Below are positions 56,460 through 64,000 of a stretch of DNA of 64,000 bases, piece after piece. The first letter of the stretch is position 1; each line of letters opens with the position of its first letter. A program made the translations under genes and the position numbers. The notes beneath the pieces were generated by a model, which ran no database searches, had not been told where the DNA came from, and saw only the letters and a list, made by a program, of their open reading frames with translations. This DNA comes from Kappaphycus alvarezii (lineage: Eukaryota; Rhodophyta; Florideophyceae; Gigartinales; Solieriaceae): positions 1,116,001 through 1,180,000 of the forward strand of contig NADL03000466.1 of the NCBI GenBank assembly GCA_002205965.3, read 5' to 3'.

Positions 56460-57459
56460 AACCCAGTACCCAGTTTCCGAGCTTACGTCAAAGAATGCAA
56501 ATGTATTAATGCCCATAATTGACGGTAAAACAAGATGGGTATCTACCTTCGCAATGGTTAATAGGTTCCTATAGCTCGAATCTAATTCAGAATCTGCTAT
56601 TGAGAGGGTTTATTCTGAGAATTTTGGCTGTACTGGGATTGGAACAGCTGAAAGAACTTCCCCTCAAGAGGAGGTGACATTGAGAAGTATTGTCGATCTT
56701 TTCACAGCAGTCGAAGAAGGTACTACGTTACTCAGATGTCAGTCAGCTCCAACAATGCATCTGAAAGATATATGCTGCGCGGGTATTTTGAAGTTTCTGA
56801 AAAATAAGGAAGAACCAAATGACATAGATTCTCAGACTAAGAGATTGTGTTACGTTCTTTCCGATTTGGTTTTGACTGGTGCTGCAGATATGACCAGGAT
56901 CAATCAATGACATAAAACTGTGCGCGCGTTTTCCAAGATTAGGCATTTGGTTTTCTTTGATGTAGTTAATGCATACTCACTATCTGATACAGCCGCAGTT
57001 AAGGTAATATCGAGAATGGCTGACATATACCTTCCAGATTTCGCTACTTCAAGTATCAAAATCGCTGAAAAAAGGCATCAGATACTCAAAAACAGGTTAG
57101 TATAAAACTTTTTGACTTATAAGATGATTATATTCCAATTGTAAAAACAATGGATGCATCCATTGATTCTTAACTGAATCTTTACAAATCTGTGGATGCG
57201 AATGTGAAGGATATGAAACCACTGGATTCGTGGAGAAAAAAATCAAAACACGTTTACAGTTTCATCTCATATGATACGTTTATTCTTCACCATGAAGGCA
57301 TCATCAACTTCGTCGGAACGCGTTTTCAGTTCGGTTGGATCCATAAGATCTGAAAAGCTTTGGCGGCCTTCGGCTGGTCTGATAGAATGCTTACTGGAGG
57401 TTCGGAGTTCCCGCAAGAGACACGAACACCTTCCAGATGAATTTCATCGGACATACTAA
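56460..57459 (+). pseudogene. hAT transposase, central and C-terminal part
   Basis: Readable pieces in order: DGKTRWVSTFAMVNRF (the D-x-x-T-R-W-N-S-T box), LRSIVDLFTAVEEGTTLLRC followed by QSAPTMHLKD (the L-x-x-x-(E)-x-x-T-x-x-L-x-x-x-x-x-P-T box), ADIYLPDF, and the dimerisation region MKASSTSSERVFSSVGSIRS followed by EKLWRPSAGLIECLLEVRSS (S-S-x-x-S-E-R-x-F-S). This is the hAT order. A TGA interrupts after residue 78 of the first frame and an AT-rich stretch with stops lies before the dimerisation region. The N-terminal half is not seen on this strand upstream. Confidence 0.75.
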
Positions 57460-57899
57460 GGAATGCCCAATGTGCACCCTCTTTTTAGAGTAGTAGAGGT
57501 TCTACTCATTCCTTGACGTAGATAAACGTTTTCATGAATCTGATATTTAAGTAAACGCCAAATTTTACCCCCTAAACAGTGAATTTTCTATTCATTTCAG
57601 GCGTAACCAATTTCAGATTTAAAGAGAGCTGAGTTTTAAGTTCAGCACCGTCCGGTTTCGCTCCGAAATTTAGAGTTGAACCTCAAATGGGACGTGAATG
57701 CTATCTTCAGGCTATGGATTGAACCGGACAGCTATTTCCAAAGTATAGAGATGATCGGACCATTTAATTTTGCATGATACTTGGACCAGACTGAGAAGCA
57801 CATCCAGCGTGAAGGGCCGAACCTATCAAGAGAAGACTTTCCGAAGGACCGGGCCGCTTGGAACCAGTCTGTACCGTACCGGAATTAAGAAATACCGTA

Positions 57900-58629
57900 G
57901 TTTGGTCTACTGAATCCAAGGAAGTCTGCCGCCACTGCCAAGTTGATGCCTGAGCAGTACGCCTCCAGAAGTGTTCTATCTCTTGTCGCTCTGGCCAGAT
58001 TCCTGTGTCGGCAAGCCTTTACAGTGACCGTCGATGGCCCAGAAAATCGTGGGATGTACACCTTATTGGTCAAGGATGTCTCCTACAGCTTTCGCCACTT
58101 GGAAAACGAGTCTTAGAGGGAAGCTGAAGCAGATGGAGGACATAAATTTGAGCCACCAGACCTTGATCAAAGTTTGGATAAGCTTTTATAAAATTTACGC
58201 TTGAGGGCATCTAGACCTTCCCAGCCCCAAGAAATGTTAGTGCAGTTGAGACTCGAATAATGAGGTTTAGATTTTCGGTCTCAGGAAAAGACTCTGTAAG
58301 GTTGAGGATGGCGTCTTGTTCTGTACTGGAACTGGATAGGTCGATTATGCTTTACCGATCTCGCTGGTAGTAAGTGAGGCAGTTATTCTGCTAGTTACAC
58401 ATGCCAGACGCCAATGGAAGGTGTGGAGATTAATTACAGGATTCTTCTCGCCGTCAGAGAATTAATAAGCGCAATGGACGAGAAGAAGGACCACATGGCT
58501 TTCTGCGGAAGCAAGCTGACGCAAATTGTGAAGAGAGCGTCAATCGGCAAGAGCTTCACTACTGTTATGATGGCAAACATATCTCGTGGCTCTTCGAATG
58601 TCGAACATACACTCCCCACTTTGCGGTAA
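57900..58629 (+). pseudogene. kinesin motor-domain pseudogene (kinesin-13-like)
   Basis: The frame at 58414-58629 reads MEGVEINYRILLAVRELISA, then FCGSKLTQIVKRASIGKSFT and NVEHTLPTLR. This is the end of a kinesin motor: E-G-x-E-I-N-x-x-L-L-A-x-x-E, S-K-L-T-x-x-(L)-x-x-x-(F)-I-G-x-x and E-H-T-L-x-T-L-R. E-G-x-E-I-N points to the kinesin-13 (MCAK/KIF2) group. Upstream, across shifts, are FTDLAGS (switch II region) near 58.35 kb, FYKIYA near 58.18 kb, NRGMYTLLVKDV near 58.05 kb and a ruined P-loop (GQIPVSAS where GQTGSGKT is expected) near 57.98 kb. Stops, shifts, a lost P-loop and the absence of any tail mark it as a dead, transposon-flanked copy. Confidence 0.75.
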
Positions 58630-60366
58630 TAGGTTTATATCTGCTCTTCCTACGGGGTTTGAAATCGTACCTGTGCGGTCCACGTTTGAAACTCGCCGAG
58701 CCATGATCAGTCCTAGCATTGGTTTACCTGCAGAACTGGGTCCTTGGAAACATCTCTGTTAAAAATTAAGCAGCTCTAGGCTTCCTTTAGAGGTAAATAA
58801 GAAGATGCGGATAAGAAGGCTCATCCTCCTGCGACGCAACGAAAAGCAGCTCCCACACAGTCCGCAGCAGCCAGAATCGGGTCTCTCACAAAGATTATTC
58901 ACGGTCAGGCTTTAGTCCAATTGGATTAATTTGTTCACCCTATTAAGCGTTCTTTAACTCAGTGTAAAAGCGATGGCTGAGGTCAATTATTGACAGGTCT
59001 CCCTCTTGCTCTGTGCCAGACAGACTGGGGAAAGCAAAGAAAGTCAGAGAAGGGCACGCTAAAAGGAGGAGGACCAGGGAACCATCCTTTATACCTTCCA
59101 GAAAAATGCGGGAGCGGCCCGGCTAGAAGAGAGCTTGGCTGATAAGACTGAGTAGAGAAGAAAGATTTTAGACTAAAGGAGAGACTCAGTATCCACATGA
59201 TCCGATAAATCCGGCATCATACACGAACGAGCGCACAAAAATGCCTGCAAACAACGGCGGCGCTTATTACAAGAGGAGTAGGCATTTTCCAAGAGGGTAG
59301 CTATGGGGTCAGGCGGGGGGGCATCAAGTCCGATTGTTTTGTGGCAATTGATGTGTTCACAGTTGCAGCATTCCGTGCAGTGAGTTTGATACATTCAGGC
59401 CGACCGATACATTCCCTCACCGCATTCCCCTCCCCGCAACGGGCTGCCACCTCCTCTTAGATCTAACATCAGAACTGACGCAAATCAAGGTCACGGAATA
59501 CACTTCGTCTCAGCGGACACCTGGTGCTAACGCGGCAACACAACAAGCTCAGCAATGAGACAATACATTGCTAATAAGAAGCAGGAAGCTGCAGAAGATG
59601 ACTTCTGTTTGTAAGCAGTTAAAAAGTAGTCGACGGGACAACCAAGGCCGCTCAAGAGGCCTGTATGAATTGACAGACAAATTAAAGAAAGGCAAAACAA
59701 AGGTACGGCAGGGACCTCTCTGCCCTGAGGGACACCCCTCATGGGACTCGGATCTCTACGCGACTAACCACTAAACCAGACGCTTGGAACTCGCAACCAT
59801 CCAACAGTGAAAATTCTCCTCTAGCTCCTTCTCTGCATTCGCCAAGCCAGAGGCAAGTACTTTGAACGGGCCTCCAGAACTGAATGAAGTTGAATCTATC
59901 GCGTAAAATGGATTTTATCACATCTTTGCAAACTTTTCGACTCATTAACATTCACTTTCCCTCCTCCTGGGAAGCCAATGTCTCCTATTTGACTATTAAG
60001 TGCTTTAGAACCTAGTGGTTTAAACTATTTTGAAGTTTGAACCTCTCACAAACGACGTAAATAGGTTCAAAAATCAATCAAAACTGCAAAAGCGCAGTTT
60101 TCTTGCGCAAGTGCTAGTCTAAGGGAAGCATAGAGAAAATAGAACCGACCAGCATTAACTCAAACAGAAATCGCGAATTCTTTTCCAATACTAATCAAGC
60201 CTACTGCTTCAGCCAGTCACTCACAAAAAGCCCCGCCCTTATGCTTTTGTTACTGAAACGAATCCTTATTTCCGAGATCATCAGTCCTACATCAGAAAAC
60301 TTCTCTCACTAACCACACTGCTTGCCTGAACAGAAAAAACCTTACGAGTGGCTCCAGCGAGATTAG
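58630..60366. other. stretch without a recognised gene; contains a tRNA-like piece
   Basis: Short frames only. A pol III promoter-like piece on the - strand at about 59.73-59.79 kb is listed separately. Nothing else is supported. Confidence 0.4.
59735..59790 (-). ncRNA. tRNA-derived relic (SINE-like), - strand
   Basis: Read on the - strand: GCGTCTGGTTTAGTGGTTAG, then TCGCG, then TAGAGATCCGAGTCCCATGA. TGGTTTAGTGG fits the pol III A box and GATCCGAGTCC fits the B box at most positions. The boxes are only about 24 bp apart, too close for a complete tRNA, so the anticodon arm is missing. This suggests a tRNA pseudogene or SINE head. Confidence 0.4.
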
Positions 60367-61690
60367 TTAAGCGTTTCTAGTTAGTCTTGAACCGCAAAAA
60401 AGATCAACAGATTGATCTGCAGTGCTGGTAGTGTGAAGAAACTTATCGATTTCATCCCTCGGAGCGAGTGCAAATTCATATTTTCCTGCAAGTAATCTCT
60501 GAAATGTTGGAATATTGTTCACGTTAGGGGCATTATTCAACTCCATCCAATCACCCGAATCTATTGTGACATGCTCCCGTACGATCGCAGTGTCAGCAAT
60601 CATATTATTTTAGCTCTTTGGATCCAGAATTTGAGCCAGCAGGAAAAGTTTGTACACTTCCAGTTTCAATATCATCAATCAAGAAATATATTGATGTGGG
60701 TAAAGCTGGTCTTATGTAATTTGTTTGCACTTCCTCATGAGTATTTCGTATCTGAGAAGCGTTAAAACCTACGAAAAATAAAGCTGATCGGACTGATTTT
60801 CCATAATGCACGCACCTGACTCTAGAAAATGACAAAATTATAGGGAGAGCTTCCATTGCTCTAGGTTTTATCTGCATATTTCTTAGATCTCTATATCTGT
60901 TTTTGATTCCATCCAGCATTATTCTAGCCTTATGGGCATTTTGTATCATCTTGAATGTCGATTATCATCTCGTTTCGACACCAAAGCATGGAAAACCAAT
61001 TGTATCAAATAATCCTACAGACTTTGAGTCGCTCAAACATATATTTGCGCTTCACAGATCACCTAATTGCCAAAATTAGAGAGCGTTAAATCTGAAATTG
61101 ATCATTTGCAATAGCTAAAAGCTACTTGACTCTGATTTTAATGACATGAACCACGCATCTCACATGAGAGTTATCCACGTTGTAGTCCGTTTGATATTCT
61201 GAATTCAGTAATCTCATTAGTTTTCTGATGGAGCTAACAATTTCAGATGCATTGGCTGTTTTTAAGAATTGAATGTTGTTTTCCAACTTCAAAGCAGAGA
61301 GAATTTCGCAAAGGAGCTGGCTCTCTGCATCACCACTGTAGGGGGTTCTGTATCTCCTTAATTCAAGCAAGGCACTGTTTATTTTCTAACTTTTATCTAA
61401 CCAGTGCATAGTTATATCCATATACCCTTTGTAGACATTACTTGACCAAGAATCACAAGTTAAGATGACTTTCGAAGAGATCGATTCAAATTCGGTCCTT
61501 ATAGAAATCTTTGTAATCTCGAAATCCTGATGAATTCTCCTGCATACCGTAGAAGAGATAGAAAATTGTAATATTTGTCGATAAAGCTCATCAGTTGCTT
61601 GAACTCAGGACTTTCCACGATTCGAAAAGAGAAAATATTTGAGCAAATCCACTTGAAGATTGACCTTGTTACTTCCTCATACAAGTCCTT
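60367..61690 (-). pseudogene. hAT transposase, N-terminal and central part
   Basis: From right to left the - strand reads FSFRIVESPEFKQLMSFIDK (the P-F-x-x-V-E-x-P-x-F-x-x-L box), then KVILTCDSWSSNVYKGYMDI followed by TMHWLDKS (the D-x-W-(T/S)-S catalytic strand), a stop where Trp is expected, then SALLELRRYRTPYSGDAESQ and DNSHVRCVVHVI (the C-x-x-H-x-x-N/I box). The remainder to 60367 is weaker. This is the complementary half of a hAT transposase compared with the + strand relic at 56.46-57.46 kb, but the opposite orientation means they are two insertions or one rearranged copy. Confidence 0.7.
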
Positions 61691-64000
61691 TTCGGAAGAC
61701 TACTGACCGATCATACCAATCCATCCGATGTTATTTATCTGTATCCCACGAGACCGGACAAGAACCGTGCGTCTTGGATGTATTGTCAGTGCAGATGTTT
61801 CGGTGTTGACGCTGAATGCTTGAGGTTATTTTGCGCATTTCATCTTGATAGTACCACTAACTTCCTTCATTTTGAAGAAATTCCACACTGGGCTCGTCCA
61901 CTTTCTTTTTTTCGCAATGGATTTATTCCATGGTATTGCTCGCTGAGTCATTCGTTGCATGTTGGCTTTCTTGGTTGCACGAAGGCGTTAAACGATTGTT
62001 CGGCTCGTCTGCCATACGATAGAAGCGTCGTTTGTTTGGAATGGAAGCGAAAGACAGCGAGAAAGAATGATGTTCGTTCCAATGGCACTGTACGTACGCC
62101 GACGCAGCACTAGAAACCCCGCGAAATTTCAATCGCTTTACTCACTCTAAAATATATTCGAAAATAATTTTCTATGCACTTTTCGCTTTGGCGGTGGCTG
62201 AATTCTTGAAATTCGACTTGGGATTACATCCTTCGGTTAGAGGTTAACTATAGCCCAACATTAGTGGTTTCGGTGCCGAGCGTTTTCACGGTGCATGGTT
62301 CGAACCTTTCCCACTTGCTATTTTGGTCCTTCAACAGAAAATTGTCAAACTGACAACACTTACCCAAGCAAAGAGTAAACATTGAAACCTATACCTTAAC
62401 ACTGCAGGTCATGGCACTAACCAATGAGCTTCTCAGCTTACAGGCCTGATTATTTTCACAAAAAAAGTTCTCTGAAACAGTCCCACAGGAACCGAACAGT
62501 CACCGTACCCTCTATATTAATGCTGTAACGTTTCTTACCAAACCAAAAACCGGAACGTTTACTGAGCGGATGCTATCCAAATTTCGGACCAGACCGATTA
62601 TTTTTTTGAAAAATTTTCGAACCGATTGTTTCACTAAAAGATTGAGACCAGACCGCCAATATATTCATTTTCAAAGACCTTAATGCAACTTTTCATCACC
62701 ACGCTGAGACCCGACCGTGAGATCCGGACCGTTTCGGACCGGTATGAGCCGGACCATGCTGTACTCTGTCTGATACTTTTACTTTCAACTAACCGGAAAG
62801 CACCTTGCACTCCGTTGTAATGAATCTGTGTGTTTGGTGACGTTTTTCTTCTCAATTTGATGGGTTCTATCAAATCTATACTAAAAATCAGCTAGAGAAT
62901 CAAAACTAGGACCGGGCTCACCTGAATAGTTTAAATTAAAATATTGCTTTTGGCATGGCGGCACCCGAGCCAGTTCCTGTACACCACAGAATTAATTCCC
63001 GGCATTAGAGCGTTTACGCCGTATTAAATTTCGCACGAAATCCGCACCAAACTTTCGATCTGGCAGTGCAAAATTATGGTACGTCAAATTAGAACTCTTA
63101 CTGTACGGATGCAAAAGCTTCCTCTAAAATTTATGAGTAATGCTTCAGGTACCCTTGCAGAACTACGTCACCAGTCGTCGGAACTTTCTACACATTGGTC
63201 TCCAATGTAAAAACAATTGTTCGACAAGCGGACTATCGTATTTGGAGTGCGCTTGCGTGACGCAACCCTGCATCTCTAAATTCTTTTTGGCGCTACGGAT
63301 CGATGCTTCCGAGGATCTGTTGCTCTATGCATGGAGGCTAACTTGAGATGCCTGGGCTGACGTCTCTCACCTAATCTCACGTATACAACATACTCAGAGT
63401 GTTATCTTCAACCTGAATAAATACTCGGAGGAGCAGTTTTTACAAAAAGAGAGAGGTCGGGCGAATCTGTACTGCGATGGGATAGTTTACGGGAAGCAAC
63501 GGTACGCCTGCGATACGATAAAAGCCTGTTGCATCGTATTACGTAGTCTATCTTCGGCTTGCACATAGTAAGAATTGGAACCCGTTTCTGGTGTGCGGTA
63601 CACACATCTTAGCTAGATTTTCTGGGAAGTAATAAGAACTACCGGAACTCCAAGGGCTCTGATTACTACACTACATAAAGATATTTTGCAGTCCCGAGCA
63701 GATATGTACGCCAAGGTCATTAAGATTCTGGTGCCCCTCCAAGAGCTGTTTGTGCTTTTTAGATTGCGCAAAGATAAGGATTTCACGGCCAGGAGGGAAT
63801 GGTTCCAACCAACGGGTGAGTAACTTTGGTCACAATAGATTCCACTGTTTTGTGTACCAGACAATCACTGCAGCAGATTGTTTCATTTTCTCGCTATTTA
63901 GACTTGAGGTGGGTCGTCGACACGACATGACACTTATACGACGGTCAGGAATCGAAAATAGTTTTAGAAATTTACTTCATTCCTGGTACAGAAAGCATTT
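61691..64000. other. right end of the window, no recognised gene
   Basis: Frames are short and patternless (61778-62113, +, is the longest). A second tRNA-like B box (GGTTCGAACC at about 62300-62309) follows TAGTGGTTTCGGTGCCGAGC on the + strand and may be another SINE-like piece. Nothing else is supported. Confidence 0.4.

Noticed and set aside
57885..58073. - strand 62-codon frame
   Set aside because: It lies opposite the kinesin-like NRGMYTLLVKDV segment, which is recognisable on the + strand.
1..64000. CRISPR arrays, bacterial operons or ribosome binding sites
   Set aside because: No regularly spaced repeat-spacer pattern was seen; gene families, frames and transposons are eukaryotic.

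Overview
This is a eukaryotic nuclear window: a compact, apparently intron-poor gene island at about 27.7-43.1 kb, embedded in AT-richer DNA filled with decayed transposable elements. My best guess for the organism is a red macroalga (Florideophyceae type). The reasons are tightly packed genes separated by LTR-element-rich DNA, no recognisable introns in the island genes, a photolyase-like cryptochrome with a very long tail, and a cyclase/START-like protein with a possible organelle transit peptide. A stramenopile is the main alternative, because the Ty3 element resembles types I know from oomycetes. The organism call is inference, not proof.

Layout. About 1-12 kb is AT-rich with no confident host gene; it holds a pogo/Tigger-like DNA transposon relic (4.19-4.90 kb), a small acidic ORF (8.0-8.45 kb) and Ty1/copia LTR and RNase H scraps (11.4-12.06 kb). 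About 13-23.6 kb holds two members of one Ty1/copia-like family in convergent orientation: a + strand copy (13.0-17.0 kb) and a - strand copy with recognisable diverged LTRs (18.08-23.57 kb). About 23.6-27.3 kb has several unrecognised reading frames and GTAC-rich microsatellites. The gene island follows: cryptochrome with a roughly 700-residue C-terminal extension (+, 27.77-31.73 kb), START/cyclase protein (+, 34.1-34.85 kb), Mre11 nuclease (-, 35.3-37.7 kb), MPDU1-like PQ-loop protein (+, 38.4-39.15 kb), proteinase K-like subtilase (-, 40.1-41.05 kb) and glyoxalase II (-, 42.1-43.04 kb). Right of the island are copia gag/protease fragments (43.6-46.0 kb), a - strand ORF series whose 5' end abuts a complete-looking Ty3/gypsy element with a degenerate chromodomain-like tail (47.717-53.037 kb), a Pro/Ser/Ala-rich minisatellite ORF (53.6-54.66 kb), two hAT transposase relics, a kinesin-13-like pseudogene between them, and tRNA-like (SINE-like) pieces.

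Function. The island genes are housekeeping genes of unrelated pathways: blue-light sensing, DNA double-strand-break repair, dolichol-linked glycosylation, proteolysis and methylglyoxal detoxification. I see no sign that they form a pathway. Mre11 and the MPDU1-like gene share a divergent promoter of about 700 bp; the START gene and Mre11, and MPDU1 and the subtilase, are convergent.

Caveat. Every conserved gene in the island, including Mre11, changes reading frame repeatedly by single bases while the protein similarity continues without a break. The simplest reading is uncorrected single-base indels in the sequence. CDS spans below therefore run from likely start to likely stop and are not single open frames.
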